Below, one piece after another: positions 7,724-18,183 of a stretch of 39,090 nucleotides of DNA. Within the stretch, counting starts at the first letter, position 1. Every line of letters starts with the position of its first letter. This stretch comes from Willaertia magna (lineage: Eukaryota; Heterolobosea; Eutetramitea; Acrasida; Naegleriidae), in the NCBI GenBank assembly GCA_902984215.1, contig CADWAF010001650.1:1-39090 (forward strand). The letters run 5' to 3'. The translations under genes were made by a program, and so were the position numbers. The notes below the pieces were generated by a model. The model saw only the letters and a list, made by a program, of their open reading frames with translations, was not told the DNA's origin and searched no databases.

Positions 7724-9067
7724 ATGACTTCTGTTAAAAATCTTACTGGGTGGAATTTATTTAATCACTTCCAACATTTATCTGGAAGAAAAGGTTCTTA
7801 TGTACCTCCTCTAGTTTTTAAAGTTATGTTAAAAGTACCACCTCCAGTTAAATATGGTCTTGCAATGGAACCAAAATTAAAGGAATTAGTTTTTCCAGAT
7901 GATAAGTTAAAAGTTTTACTTGAAAAGAAATCAAAACATAGAAAATTTTTATTAAAGAGTGGTTTTACACCATTACCATTTTGGTTTGCAAGAAATTTAA
8001 GAGCTTCTGCATTAGGAAGAGTAAGAGAAATAATGGAAAAAGAAGGACTAAGTGAAGAAGAAGCAATTACAAAGTGGGACGAAGAATATTCTAGAGAAAT
8101 TGAAATTCAACAAAGAGAATGTACTTTATTATCGGAAGCAGCAATTAAAAATAATCAAGCTCTAACATTAAAAGATACAATGAATGTATTAAAATTAATT
8201 AGAGATGTTCAAAAAGAACATGATATTAAACAATCTAGAAAATTAAGAAAAATTGTTGCTAAATTAGAAATTGAAAGAAGAAAGTTATTAGGTTTAGAAA
8301 TAGACCAAGCATTATTGGATGAATCCGAAGTAGATACAGTAGATTTTGAAAGATTAGTAAATGTAGAAAAAGTTAAAAGACAACAAGTTAAAGTTGAAAA
8401 CCGTGTTAATCAAACTCTTTTACGTAAAATTGCTCAAGCTATTGAAGTTGAAAGAATTGCTATACGAGTAAGAGATATGAAGGCTCTATTCGGTAATGAG
8501 ACTTGTACTTATTCTGAAGGTGAACATATATCTCCTTATGATTTCATAGCTGCTTATATTAAAGCTTATGATATCAATAAGGTTGGTGCTACTTCTGCAG
8601 AATGGGGTAAAGATAAAGAAACGTATAGAGGTTATGAATTTGGAATGAATGGTTATGAAACTATAAAAGAATTACTTGATGATTTTAAAGAAATGTTCAA
8701 TCGTTTCAAGAGATTGACTGTTGTAGATGGTGATATGCATGCAATATTATCTGAATTACAAATTGTTAATGGTATTAAGACAGAAGAAGATAGTCAATTA
8801 CCAAAATCAACATTAGAAGCTTTAGCATCTCAATTGGGCGTAGAGAAAATAGATTTAACACCAGTTGTTGATGCTTTACAATCATTCCACTGGAGAGATT
8901 GGCAAAAGTTAAAGAGTGACCAAGCAGTTATTGAATCATTCTTCCTTTATCTTGAACTTGGATGTTATATTTATAATATGAACGTTGTTCGTTCTCATGG
9001 TCCTATGTATGCTATTGCTGAAGATGTAGATTTGAAGAGGTTTGTTGATAACGTCATTGCTAAATAA
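7724..9067 (+). CDS. Probable mitochondrial small-subunit ribosomal protein mS23, 447 aa
   Basis: The N-terminal 150 residues fit mS23 (human MRPS23, yeast Rsm25): a helix, then a hydrophobic strand and double proline (VFKVMLKVPPPVKYG), the hallmark FPDDKLK that aligns with the Y/F-x-E/D-D-x-L/I-R element, then an amphipathic helix rich in Glu. mS23 sits in the body of the mitochondrial 30S-like subunit. The remaining 300 residues are mainly helical and charged and have no match I can name, making this protein far longer than the usual 190-270 aa. The ATG at 7724 is chosen; an open frame continues three codons upstream without an ATG. It converges with the PIERCE-like gene, the stops being 23 bp apart. 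Family call is from pattern only. Confidence 0.5.
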   Translation: MTSVKNLTGWNLFNHFQHLSGRKGSYVPPLVFKVMLKVPPPVKYGLAMEPKLKELVFPDDKLKVLLEKKSKHRKFLLKSGFTPLPFWFARNLRASALGRVREIMEKEGLSEEEAITKWDEEYSREIEIQQRECTLLSEAAIKNNQALTLKDTMNVLKLIRDVQKEHDIKQSRKLRKIVAKLEIERRKLLGLEIDQALLDESEVDTVDFERLVNVEKVKRQQVKVENRVNQTLLRKIAQAIEVERIAIRVRDMKALFGNETCTYSEGEHISPYDFIAAYIKAYDINKVGATSAEWGKDKETYRGYEFGMNGYETIKELLDDFKEMFNRFKRLTVVDGDMHAILSELQIVNGIKTEEDSQLPKSTLEALASQLGVEKIDLTPVVDALQSFHWRDWQKLKSDQAVIESFFLYLELGCYIYNMNVVRSHGPMYAIAEDVDLKRFVDNVIAK

Positions 9068-9068
9068 A
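9063..9068 (+). terminator. AATAAA overlapping the mS23 stop
   Basis: The TAA stop at 9065-9067 lies inside AATAAA. The next gene ends on the opposite strand 23 bp away, so this compact signal suits the lack of room for a longer 3' end. Confidence 0.35.
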
Positions 9069-9089
9069 AACTATACTTGTGTAGGTTAC

Positions 9090-9095
9090 TTTATT
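9090..9095 (-). terminator. AATAAA overlapping the PIERCE-like stop
   Basis: On the minus strand AATAAA covers the TAA stop of the PIERCE-like gene. With the equivalent signal of mS23 it forms a face-to-face pair within 33 bp. Confidence 0.35.
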
Positions 9096-9480
9096 CTTGA
9101 AACCAAGTATTTCCGTTAAATGTTGGGTCTGGCAGAACTGAATTTCTTGTTTTATCTGTATTAAGGGAGTGGTTTCTGTACATACCCCCAACAAATTCCT
9201 TAGTAAAGGAATGTGAAGATCCATGGAAATGAGCAGGTCTGGTTGCTTCGCTTGGAGGCTTGGCTCCATAAGTGGAGTTACTAGTACAATATAAAGGATG
9301 ATCCCTCTTTTTACCAACACCAGCCGTTGTGTGTGAATGTTGATTTACAGTTTTATTAATTGTAGAGTTATCTTTTAGAGTTGAAGTATCTTTAGGGGAA
9401 TCATTAAAATCTACTCCAACTGGAGTTATCCCTGAAGAGCTTGTCTTTAATCTGTTTGCGTTAATGTTGTTGTTTTGCAT
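9091..9480 (-). CDS. PIERCE-like flagellar microtubule inner protein, 129 aa
   Basis: PIERCE1/2 proteins are small microtubule inner proteins that pierce the wall of ciliary doublet microtubules and anchor inner components. The diagnostic block is present at residues 61-107: HPLYCTSNSTYG, then a Lys-Pro-Pro pair, an aromatic and Gly-Ser stretch, SFTKEF, GGMYRNHSLN. The first 55 residues are disordered Asn/Ser/Thr-rich sequence. Length fits the family (110-140 aa). No introns. It implies that the organism builds motile 9+2 axonemes at some stage. Its start codon is 87 bp from that of DHX16 on the other strand, so the two share a promoter region. Confidence 0.8.
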   Translation of the reverse strand: MQNNNINANRLKTSSSGITPVGVDFNDSPKDTSTLKDNSTINKTVNQHSHTTAGVGKKRDHPLYCTSNSTYGAKPPSEATRPAHFHGSSHSFTKEFVGGMYRNHSLNTDKTRNSVLPDPTFNGNTWFQE

Positions 9481-9567
9481 TTTATTTTTAAAATTGTACT
9501 TGAAAGGCGCGTTTAATAATTGTAAACTTTTGGTTGAACCTCAATCTTTGTAAAATTAACAATAAAA

Positions 9568-12500
9568 ATGTCTCTAGAGTCATGGGTAAGTGATCAATTA
9601 TGTGATCTTATAGGATATAGTAGTGGTGCAGTATCACAATATGTCGTTAATTTAGCTAAAATAAATCAATCAAATCCTACTAGGCTAATTAGAACTTTAG
9701 AAAATGAATTATTAGAAAATTCCGATGCATCAAAAAGAGAAGTTTTAGATAGATTTGCAAGAGAATTAATACTTAAATTACCTTCTAGTGGTAATAATAA
9801 TAATAATAACAAATCAACTAAATCTAATTCTAATTTGAATCATTTAGATGAACAACCAAATTATGATTTACAATTAATTGATTCATCCGATGATGAAAGT
9901 AGTAAAAAGAAGAAACGAAAAAAGAAAAAGAATTTAAATTTAAGAAAAAAAGATAAAAGTGTTTTAGAAGAAAAAGAGGAAGAAGTACCCCTTTCCGAAG
10001 AAGAGGAAGAAAATCAAAAGAAAAAGACGAAAAAAGAAGACAACACAAATATAATAATTAATGAAAGAGAAAATAACTCTTCTATTAAAGAAGATGAAAT
10101 AAATCCACCAACTAACAATGAAAAACAAGCTGAATCTTCATCTTCTTCTAATGGTGCAAGAAAAAGACTAACACGTGAAGAATTAATTCAACAAAGAGCT
10201 AAATCTATAGAAGATAGAAGGCGAGTACTAGAAGATTTACGTAAGAAATCAAGACAATCTTATTTGACAAAAAGAGAGGCCAAAAAGTTAAGAGAACTAG
10301 AAAGAGAATTGTCATATGACGACAGAAGAGATGAAGAGTTAAATGAAACAGAAAAGTTTGAAAGAGAAACTAAGAAACAAATTCTTCATCACGCTAAATC
10401 TAGAAATAAAACAAAAAGAATAGATTATTATCAATTACCTGACACTTATTACAATGAAGAAACTGGTAAATCGAAGCAAAGAGAAAGATTTGAATTATTA
10501 AAAAAGAAAGATTATGATAGGGATGGAAAAGGAGGAGTTAACGAACAACGTAGGCTAGAGAATGACATTATAAAACAATCTCAACTACAATTTGGTGCTG
10601 TTGATAAAAATCAACAACCACAAGAAAAGTATGAACTTGTAATGGAAGATGAAATTGAATTTATAGCCCAAGAAATTTTAGAAGGAAAACGTGAAATTCC
10701 ACCAGAACTTTTACAACAAGATATAATGATAAAGAAAAGAGCAGAAAAGATGGAAAATAAGAAGCAGTCTATACAAGAATTACGTAAAACACTACCCATT
10801 TATAAGATGAGGGATGATTTAATGAAAGCAGTAAGAGATAATCAAGTAATAATTATTGTAGGAGAAACAGGTTCAGGAAAAACAACACAGTTGACACAAT
10901 ATTTATATGAAGAAGGATATACTAAAGGAGGAAAAAAGATTGGTTGTACTCAACCTCGTAGAGTAGCAGCAATGTCTGTAGCTTCTCGTGTTGCTGAAGA
11001 AATGGGTGTTAAGATAGGTGAGGAGGTTGGTTATAACATTAGATTTGAGGATTGTACTTCAGAAAAAACAATAATTAAATACATGACAGATGGTATGCTC
11101 TTGAGAGAGTTTTTAGGAGAACCTGATTTAAAGAGTTATAGTGTATTAATGATTGACGAAGCTCATGAAAGATCTCTTCATACAGATATCTTATTTGGTT
11201 TAATGAAAGATATTGCCAGGTACAGAAGTGATTTGAAATTAATAGTGTCTAGTGCTACAGTGGAGGCAGAAAAGTTTTCAAAGTATTTTGATGGTGCTCC
11301 AATATTTAGAGTGCCAGGAAGAAGATTCAATGTTAATTTATATTATACTAAGGCACCAGAACATAACTATTTAGAGGCAGCAGTTGTGACAGTACTACAA
11401 ATTCATTTAACTCAACCAGATGGCGATATTTTAGTTTTTTTAACAGGTCAGGATGAAATTGAGAATGCTGAAGAGATGTTAAAAGAACGGACGAAAATGA
11501 TTACTTCCTCGAAACAGTTAATAATTGTTCCAATCTATTCAACCCTTCCCTCAGATCAACAAGCAAGAATTTTCGAACCTACACCACCTAATGCAAGAAA
11601 GGTTGTTTTAGCTACAAATATTGCAGAAACATCACTTACAATAGATGGTATTGTATATGTAGTTGATTCTGGTTTTTGTAAACAGAATAGTTATAATCCA
11701 AGGACTGGAATGGAATCTCTTGTCGTGACTCCTATTTCTAAGGCTGCCGCTGTCCAAAGAGCTGGTAGAGCAGGAAGAGTTGCTCCTGGTAAATGCTTTC
11801 GTTTATATACCTCTTATTCTTTTAACAATGAACTTGAAGAAAGTCCAACACCTGAAATACAAAGAACAAACTTGGGTAATGTTGTACTTATGCTAAAAAG
11901 TTTAGGTATTAATGATCTAATTCATTTTGACTTTATGGATCCTCCACCTCATGATACCTTAATAGCTGCTTTAGAGCAGTTGTATGCTTTGGGTGCTTTG
12001 AATGATGAAGGTGACTTAACTAGTCTAGGTAAGAGAATGGCTGAGTTTCCTCTTGATCCACAACTCTCAAGAATGTTAATTGCTTCAGAGAAATATGGTT
12101 GTAGCGAAGAAATAGCTACAATATGTGCAATGTTAACTGTTAATAATGCTATTTTCTATAGACCTAAAGATAAAGAATCGCAAGCTGATAATTCAAGAAA
12201 ATCCTTTTTCCATCCAGATGGTGACCACTTAACATTGTTAAATGTATACAACGAATGGACAGAAACTGGGTTCAGTAATGGTTGGTGTCATCAACATTTC
12301 ATTCAAGACCGTTCTATGAATAAGGCTAAAAAGATTAGAGAGCAGATAGTATCTCTAATGGAGAAGGTAGAAATAGAACTAATTTCCAATCCAACAGATA
12401 CAATAGCTATACGTAAGGCAATTACTACTGGTTTCTTTTATAACGTGGCAAACTTACAAGACCACTCAGGAAATTATAGAACCATAAACAAAAAACAAAA

Positions 12501-12780
12501 TGTTAGGATTCATCCCAGCTCTTGCTTATATGTAAATAATAACACGCAACAAACTGTAACTATTGTTGGTGATCCTAAAGATGCTCCAAAAGAAAGAGAC
12601 TTTCCTAAATGGGTGCTATTCCACGAGGTTGTTTTGACTTCACAAGAGTATATGAGACAAGTAATTTCTATAGAACCTGGTTGGCTGTTAGAAATAGCTC
12701 CCCACTTATATGAGGGAAAAATTCAAGTTCAAAAAGTGAAAATGCCAAAAGGACAAGGCAAACCAGCCTCAAAGAAATAA
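9568..12780 (+). CDS. DHX16: DEAH-box spliceosomal RNA helicase DHX16/Prp2, 1070 aa
   Basis: Prp2/DHX16 uses ATP to remodel the Bact spliceosome before the first step of splicing, in the nucleus. The N-terminus ([14 protein letters not shown]) matches the DHX16-specific helical start rather than DHX8 or DHX38. A charged region with Asn repeats follows. The helicase core shows motif [10 protein letters not shown] from 432, the DEAH box at 530-533, SAT at 562-564, and motif [10 protein letters not shown] at 730-737. It ends with the winged-helix, ratchet and OB-fold (HA2, DUF1605) region typical of DEAH helicases. All motifs are intact. Length agrees with human DHX16 (about 1040 aa). It is intronless although it serves a genome of very short introns. 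Confidence 0.93.
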   Translation: MSLESWVSDQLCDLIGYSSGAVSQYVVNLAKINQSNPTRLIRTLENELLENSDASKREVLDRFARELILKLPSSGNNNNNNKSTKSNSNLNHLDEQPNYDLQLIDSSDDESSKKKKRKKKKNLNLRKKDKSVLEEKEEEVPLSEEEEENQKKKTKKEDNTNIIINERENNSSIKEDEINPPTNNEKQAESSSSSNGARKRLTREELIQQRAKSIEDRRRVLEDLRKKSRQSYLTKREAKKLRELERELSYDDRRDEELNETEKFERETKKQILHHAKSRNKTKRIDYYQLPDTYYNEETGKSKQRERFELLKKKDYDRDGKGGVNEQRRLENDIIKQSQLQFGAVDKNQQPQEKYELVMEDEIEFIAQEILEGKREIPPELLQQDIMIKKRAEKMENKKQSIQELRKTLPIYKMRDDLMKAVRDNQVIIIVGETGSGKTTQLTQYLYEEGYTKGGKKIGCTQPRRVAAMSVASRVAEEMGVKIGEEVGYNIRFEDCTSEKTIIKYMTDGMLLREFLGEPDLKSYSVLMIDEAHERSLHTDILFGLMKDIARYRSDLKLIVSSATVEAEKFSKYFDGAPIFRVPGRRFNVNLYYTKAPEHNYLEAAVVTVLQIHLTQPDGDILVFLTGQDEIENAEEMLKERTKMITSSKQLIIVPIYSTLPSDQQARIFEPTPPNARKVVLATNIAETSLTIDGIVYVVDSGFCKQNSYNPRTGMESLVVTPISKAAAVQRAGRAGRVAPGKCFRLYTSYSFNNELEESPTPEIQRTNLGNVVLMLKSLGINDLIHFDFMDPPPHDTLIAALEQLYALGALNDEGDLTSLGKRMAEFPLDPQLSRMLIASEKYGCSEEIATICAMLTVNNAIFYRPKDKESQADNSRKSFFHPDGDHLTLLNVYNEWTETGFSNGWCHQHFIQDRSMNKAKKIREQIVSLMEKVEIELISNPTDTIAIRKAITTGFFYNVANLQDHSGNYRTINKKQNVRIHPSSCLYVNNNTQQTVTIVGDPKDAPKERDFPKWVLFHEVVLTSQEYMRQVISIEPGWLLEIAPHLYEGKIQVQKVKMPKGQGKPASKK

Positions 12781-13315
12781 TCAAATAATTTTATAAAAGT
12801 ATGTCAATTTTTTATTTTAAAATTATTACAATAAAATTTAATGATGTTTATAGCAATATTATTATATATTTTCGGCGCTATTTTAAAATGGCAAATAAAA
12901 TTGGAACCAATAAATTTAAAAAATAATTATCGAAAGAATTTATAGTACAGTATAAAAATTTATCAAAAAGAAAGAATTAAAAATAAAATAAAAAATAAAC
13001 AATTTAAATGAAAAATAATTTTACAAAAATAAACAATTTTATAAATAATTTATTTAAAATTATGAAATAAATTATGAAATTCAAAAAAAAAATTAAAAAT
13101 TAACTACAATATTATATATGTAAATACATTTGTTAATCATTAACAAATTTTTAAATATTAAAACTTATATTACAAAAAATTTTATTTTAAAATTAGTTAA
13201 AAAAATATAGAAATCAAAAAATAAACAAATATAAAACTTGAAAACAATAATAATTTTTTAAATTTAACAAAAAAATAATAACTTTTCATTGATCTCTAAC
13301 AGCTTGTCAAAAAAA
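12781..13315. other. AT-rich intergenic region
   Basis: This 535-bp gap between DHX16 and the F-box/SPRY gene is extremely AT-rich, with A- and T-runs and almost no GC. I see no open frame, RNA gene or clear repeat unit. It must hold the 3' end of DHX16 and the promoter of the next gene, but no canonical TATA box stands out from the background. Confidence 0.6.
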
Positions 13316-14185
13316 ATGTCAAATATTGAATTTCACAAATTACCGTCGGAAGTCATAATCGAAATATTTAAATATACAATTGGTGATTTAAAATTTATTT
13401 TTATACTTGCACAAGTGTGTAAAAATTGGAATTTAATTTTAGAAGATGAAGAATTTGGATTTTGTAAATATTTTTATAATTCCTATTTCAATTGGAGAAA
13501 TAATAACCCACAAAACTCCACTTCTTACAAACGTTTATTACAAAATGAAATTCAGTTTTGGAATAATTGGTCTTTTGAAAAATGTGATTTATTTAGTTCA
13601 ATAAATATCAAACCAAATATTTTACAAATCACAAGAAAAAATACATGTGACAAAAAAAACTATATTAACAACAAACCATTATTTTACAACAGTGGTATTT
13701 ACTATTTTGAAATAAAATCTTTAAAAGATCACGGTACTAGTGATAATATGTTTGTTGGTTTTTTATTAAAAGATAAAAATGTAGACTATATTAATCACGA
13801 TGATTATTTAGGTTGTATGAAAGGTAGTTCTTTTGGATTATTCTTTTGTAATGGAGATATTTATGGATTCAATAATAAAAATGATTTTAAAAAGTATGCT
13901 GATGGTCATATTCCCAAAAATACAACTGTTGGCGTGTATTTAGATACAAATAGTTTGAAAGTTAGATTTGTTGTATTAGTTGAAGATGGAAAGGTATTTA
14001 GAATGGCAAAATTAGATGAATTTTTTACAAAAAAACTATTAGATAGATATTGTAATGGTCAATTAGCGTTATATCCAGCTGTTAGTATGTTATATGAAAA
14101 TGACATTATGGAATTAAATACTACTGCTGGATTTCAATCCATTGAAAAGGTAAATTGGATTAAAAATGTTTTGTCAAAAGAATAA
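13316..14185 (+). CDS. F-box and SPRY-like domain protein, 289 aa
   Basis: Residues 5-46 form an F-box (LPSEVIIEIFKYT, then ILAQVCKNWN), the Skp1-binding module of SCF ubiquitin ligases. Residues about 110-285 look like a B30.2/SPRY fold: a strand with YNSGIYYFEIKSL, then VGFLLKD, SSFGLFFCNGDIYGF, and a TTVGVYLDTN strand, ending with ALYPAVSML and ELN. F-box/SPRY proteins recruit substrates through the SPRY loops. The ATG at 13316 is used; upstream in-frame codons lack ATG. The protein is Asn/Lys/Phe-rich and has strongly AT-biased codons, like the 392-aa orphan, which suggests an expanded fast-evolving receptor family. The stop lies 13 bp from that of the convergent TPK gene. Confidence 0.75.
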   Translation: MSNIEFHKLPSEVIIEIFKYTIGDLKFIFILAQVCKNWNLILEDEEFGFCKYFYNSYFNWRNNNPQNSTSYKRLLQNEIQFWNNWSFEKCDLFSSINIKPNILQITRKNTCDKKNYINNKPLFYNSGIYYFEIKSLKDHGTSDNMFVGFLLKDKNVDYINHDDYLGCMKGSSFGLFFCNGDIYGFNNKNDFKKYADGHIPKNTTVGVYLDTNSLKVRFVVLVEDGKVFRMAKLDEFFTKKLLDRYCNGQLALYPAVSMLYENDIMELNTTAGFQSIEKVNWIKNVLSKE

Positions 14186-14198
14186 GTGTTTATATTAT

Positions 14199-15323
14199 TT
14201 AATCATTGTTATTAAAATTCAAAGTAGTAATCCATAATAAAGGATCAGAATTCTCAATCCAAACTTCTTCACCAATCATTTCATTTGAAGTACTAACTAA
14301 ACCACCAAACTCTAATCTTTGTTCTTTTAAATTCCATTTCAATCCATTAGTTGTGACAGTTCTACAAGGTATACCTAAAGGAACTAATGCACAAATCTTT
14401 TTTTCCCAATTTTCATTTCTTACAATAAGATGTTTACCAGGCAAAAGAACATAGCTTAAACTATAAGGTGTTAATTGAATAAATTGAAAATTTAAATTTG
14501 TTTCAATTGGTCCAGTTGCTTTAATCATTGCTTCAACTTTGTTATTTGTTATTAAACTTTCTTTCTTATTTTCTACTCGTTGTAATGCTTCAATATATAA
14601 AGTATTTAAATTACACATTTCTTGATCTAATCTACCACCTCCACCAACAATAAATATTCTATGTACTTCATTATTATTATTTAAAGAATGTGTTGAATTT
14701 TTAATTCTTTCTTTTAAAATTCTAACACATTTTTGTAAATCATTACTATCTTGTTCTTTAATTCTTTTAATTTCAGTTCCTTTTAATTCATAATATTCTT
14801 TAACATTTAATTTTAATGAATCTAAATCACCACATATTATATCTGGAATTAATTCTTCTTCTTTTTTATGTTCTTTTGTAAAATCTAATAAACGATTGGC
14901 ACCTCCATCAGCACAACATTTCCACTCTGAACTGAACCATAATTTCTTAAAGAAAGTAGAATATACATCTTTATTTAAGAAAGGTGTATTTAATAAGATA
15001 ATATAATCATGATAAACTGTCTCTTGGTAATGAGGTAAGATATGAAGATCTGAATTTATTTCAAAATGAAATGTATGAAAATGTTCTTGATTATTATTAA
15101 TTAATAATTGTGATGTTGAATAAAAACATTCTTGTAATGCCATATTATTATTGTTGTTATTTCCGATACGCATTAAATTATTTTTATTTGATATTGTGGC
15201 ATAATTATTTATAAACAGTTGATTTTTATTTGTTTTAATTCTTTGTTTAGTGTGATTTATGAAATTTAATGTCTTTTTGTTTTTATATTGTGTGAGTAAT
15301 GGGCTGTATTTATTTAAAGACAT
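14199..15323 (-). CDS. TPK1: Thiamin pyrophosphokinase, 374 aa
   Basis: TPK transfers pyrophosphate from ATP to thiamin to make thiamin diphosphate, the cofactor of pyruvate and 2-oxoglutarate dehydrogenases and transketolase. Catalytic-domain motifs are present: CADGGANRLLD near 137-147, the metal-binding GDLDS at 165-169, DSNDLQK at 192-198 and GGGGRLDQ at 227-234. The C-terminal thiamin-binding beta domain follows (CALVPLG, then TTNGLKWNL near the end). The first 100 residues are an Asn/Lys/Thr-rich extension that could be a mitochondrial presequence or the result of choosing too early a start; Met61 is an alternative. It is divergent from AC19 across 204 bp. Confidence 0.9.
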   Translation of the reverse strand: MSLNKYSPLLTQYKNKKTLNFINHTKQRIKTNKNQLFINNYATISNKNNLMRIGNNNNNNMALQECFYSTSQLLINNNQEHFHTFHFEINSDLHILPHYQETVYHDYIILLNTPFLNKDVYSTFFKKLWFSSEWKCCADGGANRLLDFTKEHKKEEELIPDIICGDLDSLKLNVKEYYELKGTEIKRIKEQDSNDLQKCVRILKERIKNSTHSLNNNNEVHRIFIVGGGGRLDQEMCNLNTLYIEALQRVENKKESLITNNKVEAMIKATGPIETNLNFQFIQLTPYSLSYVLLPGKHLIVRNENWEKKICALVPLGIPCRTVTTNGLKWNLKEQRLEFGGLVSTSNEMIGEEVWIENSDPLLWITTLNFNNND

Positions 15324-15527
15324 TTTTTGAAATAGACAACTATTGGATATAAAGTGATATCTTGTGCAATTAATGAGTTTTTAATTTATAATAGCATATA
15401 AATAAAAGTGCTGTTGAAGTTTAGCTAGTTTTTACATTTCAATTAAGTTGTTTAAATTAATTAATATCAAAATAAATAATTCAAATAATTATCTGAACAA
15501 AAAAAAAGAAATTAATAGAAGAAAAAA

Positions 15528-16061
15528 ATGTCGGACTCAGAACATGAAGAGGATATTAATGAGATGGGTAATGAAGAAGAAATGATTGAAACGGAACAAC
15601 AACATCAAGAAGAAGATGTTATAATAGAAGATGATAAAGAAGGAGATGTTAAAATGAAAGAATCCGAACATAATGAACCTAATACTGATGATAATAATAA
15701 AGAAAAAAAGAAGAAGAAAAAGAAAGATAAAAATAAACAACAACCAAATGCAAATCATGCCAATATTACTGCACAAGTAGAAATACAACCTGGACCTGAT
15801 ACTTCTGTATCTACATTTATTTTCCATAAAGAAAGTCATACTATGGGTAATGCCTTGCGATATATGTTAATGAAAAACAAGAAAGTTTCATTTTGTGGAT
15901 ATACAGTCCCTCATCCTCTAGAAGCTAAAATGAATTTAAGGCTTCAAACTGTTGATGAGAGATATTCTGCACAAGAAACTTTAGAAGAGGCTTTGACTAC
16001 TTTACAAAGTATAACGGAACATGTTTTAGAAACATTTAATAGTGCTGTAGAAAAGTATTAA
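15528..16061 (+). CDS. POLR1D: RNA polymerase I/III subunit AC19 (RPAC2), 177 aa
   Basis: AC19 pairs with AC40 to form the alpha-like assembly platform of RNA polymerases I and III, which make rRNA, 5S rRNA and tRNA. The core from about residue 78 matches: a strand (ITAQVEIQPG), the alpha-motif HTMGNALRYML at 104-114, then FCGYTVPHPLE and a long C-terminal helix. The first 75 residues are an acidic then Lys-rich extension, longer than in most orthologues but common in yeast-like forms. Intronless. An AATAAA begins at the last base of the stop codon. Confidence 0.93.
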   Translation: MSDSEHEEDINEMGNEEEMIETEQQHQEEDVIIEDDKEGDVKMKESEHNEPNTDDNNKEKKKKKKKDKNKQQPNANHANITAQVEIQPGPDTSVSTFIFHKESHTMGNALRYMLMKNKKVSFCGYTVPHPLEAKMNLRLQTVDERYSAQETLEEALTTLQSITEHVLETFNSAVEKY

Positions 16062-16066
16062 ATAAA
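16061..16066 (+). terminator. AATAAA at the AC19 stop
   Basis: AATAAA starts on the last base of the TAA stop codon. Poly(A) function is inferred. Confidence 0.35.
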
Positions 16067-16236
16067 AGAACCTAAGTATATTCTCTCTAGTAATTATTTG
16101 CGTATTACTTTAGCCATACTAACATTCACAGAAACGACACGAATCTATGAAGTATGCATCGCCACTAATAGCATCATTATTTACGATTTAATGACCTTCT
16201 GAAAAGACGTGTGACTGAAAGAAAATCAAAAAAAAA

Positions 16237-17954
16237 ATGGTAAAAGGTGAAGAATTTAAACAGTATGGAAGAGCTACTAGTTCTCCAACAGTAATCAAAG
16301 TGAAAAAAACCATTAACACACAAGGAATAGGAAAAGATGATTTTCATTCTGCATATATTCAAACATCTCTTGATGAAAATATATTTAAATTTGACATTCA
16401 TCCATATCAAATCTTTGATAAACCTTTAATTAATGTCAACATTCCAGCACCTCCAACTCTATCAGATCAAGACATTCAATCCTATCCTTTTTTAGCTCAA
16501 TGTAAAAAAAATTATGAGGAAAGGGATGAGAAATATAAAGAACAATTAGAGCTTTTAAATGCTGGAGGTAAAAAGAGAAGTGAAAAGGAAAAGATAGCTC
16601 AAAGAGGTACAGATGTAAAAGTAGATAAAGAAGGATGGTTAGTAAAAGAAGGTAGAATTAGAAAGACTTGGAAAAAACGGTAAGTAAATTATATTTTCCG
16701 ATGGAGTTTTTATAATTCCTTTTAATAGTTGGTTCATTCTAAGTGAAAATACTCTGAGCTATTATACCGCAAAGAAGAACAAACTGTAAGTATAGCCTTG
16801 TTGTTAAAATCCTTAATTATTTCAGAAAAGGTAAAATGGTTTTGGACGGAAATCAAGTTATTCGTTTCGCAAAGAATAGAACGGATGAACATAAAGGCTG
16901 TTTAGAAATATATACACCTAAAGGAAGTATGTCAGTAGGTAATGATAATGAATCAACGAATAGTGGAGCAGAAGAAGATGATTCAGATGAAGATGATGAT
17001 ACTATTGGTAGAACTTTATTCTTTGATGTTGAAAATGGAGATGAAGAAGAACGTCGTTCATGGTACATTGCACTAAATAACAAACTTACATTACTTAATT
17101 ATGTAAATGTTTGTTCAGCCTCAATTAATGATCAAGTTCTTGAATTTTTCAATATAATCCATAAACAAAAGGTATTTCAATGTAAATTTAAACAAACTGA
17201 GGATTTAATGGCAATCAAAGAGCCTTTGAAATATCATGAAAATTTACAAACCTTAATTTTGAAGAATAATCCAACTACTTTAAATTTAAATGTTTTATGC
17301 GAATCTTTATCACTTAATCGTTCTGTAACTAAATTAGATTTATCAAATAATAATTTAGCTAACATTGAGGCATTATATCCAATAGTACAGAATAATAAGT
17401 CTTTAATGTATATTAATTTATCTCATAACCGTTTAGATGATAATGCTGTTATAGGTTTATCGAAGGCTTTACCTAACACTGGTAGTCGTAGATTATTTGA
17501 AATTGATTTATCTTATAATAAGATTGGAAATGATGGTATTAAAGCGTTTATTACTAGTTTAGCATCTCTTCAAGGAACTATTTATATTCAAAATTTATTA
17601 TTACATCGTAACAAGATTTCAAATGAAGGAGCTCAAATAATTGCAGAGAATTTATCTAAATTCCCTGAATTAATAACTTTAGATATTGGAAGAAATAATA
17701 TTAGTAATGAAGGTGCAAAGGCATTGAGCGATGCAATTGTTAAAAATAATAAGAAAACTAACAATATAAAATCAGTCAACTTGGAGAATAACGCTATTGG
17801 TTTTGAAGGTACATCTGAACTTTCTAAATTATTAGAAAAAGGTATTTTAGATGAGTTAATATTTGGTGGTAATCGTATAGGTATTAATGGTTTGCAATGT
17901 TTAGCAAAGACTGGTAAACACGCATTCCCCGAATTGGAAATTATTTCCAAGTAA
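16237..17954 (+). CDS. PH domain and leucine-rich-repeat protein, three exons, 542 aa
   Basis: Exons are 16237-16679, 16729-16785 and 16826-17954. Introns of 49 and 40 nt both start GTAAGT and end TAG and CAG. The joins restore one continuous PH domain: KEGWLVKEGRIRKTWKKR from exon 1, WFILSENTLSYYTAKKNK from exon 2, then KMVLDG in exon 3, ending with a Trp-containing helix near residue 245. An acidic insert sits in a PH loop. Residues about 270-542 are RNI-type leucine-rich repeats (L-x-x-L-x-L-x-x-N-x-I). This layout suggests a membrane-phosphoinositide-recruited adaptor, perhaps of actin or GTPase signalling, similar in domain content to CARMIL-like proteins but without their other modules. 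The N-terminal 125 residues are unrecognised. Confidence 0.8.
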
Positions 17955-18183
17955 TTTTAACTTTTTCACAATAAATTTTGTACGTCATAATTTATGAAAT
18001 AATTATAATTTTATATATTATAATTTATGAAGTTACAAATAACGATAAAAACTTTACAAAAAGGGTTGTAATGGAAAGTAGCTGGCTTTAAATGTGAAAT
18101 TTCAAATTGGCAAAACTAAAACTTACCTAAAGAAAGAAAAACAAGAAAAAGTAAGCACTTGTACTATTAACTGAAATGCTAAT

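Noticed and set aside
9060..9320. 86-codon minus frame overlapping the PIERCE-like gene
   Set aside because: The overlapping frame has the conserved PIERCE block, this one has none.
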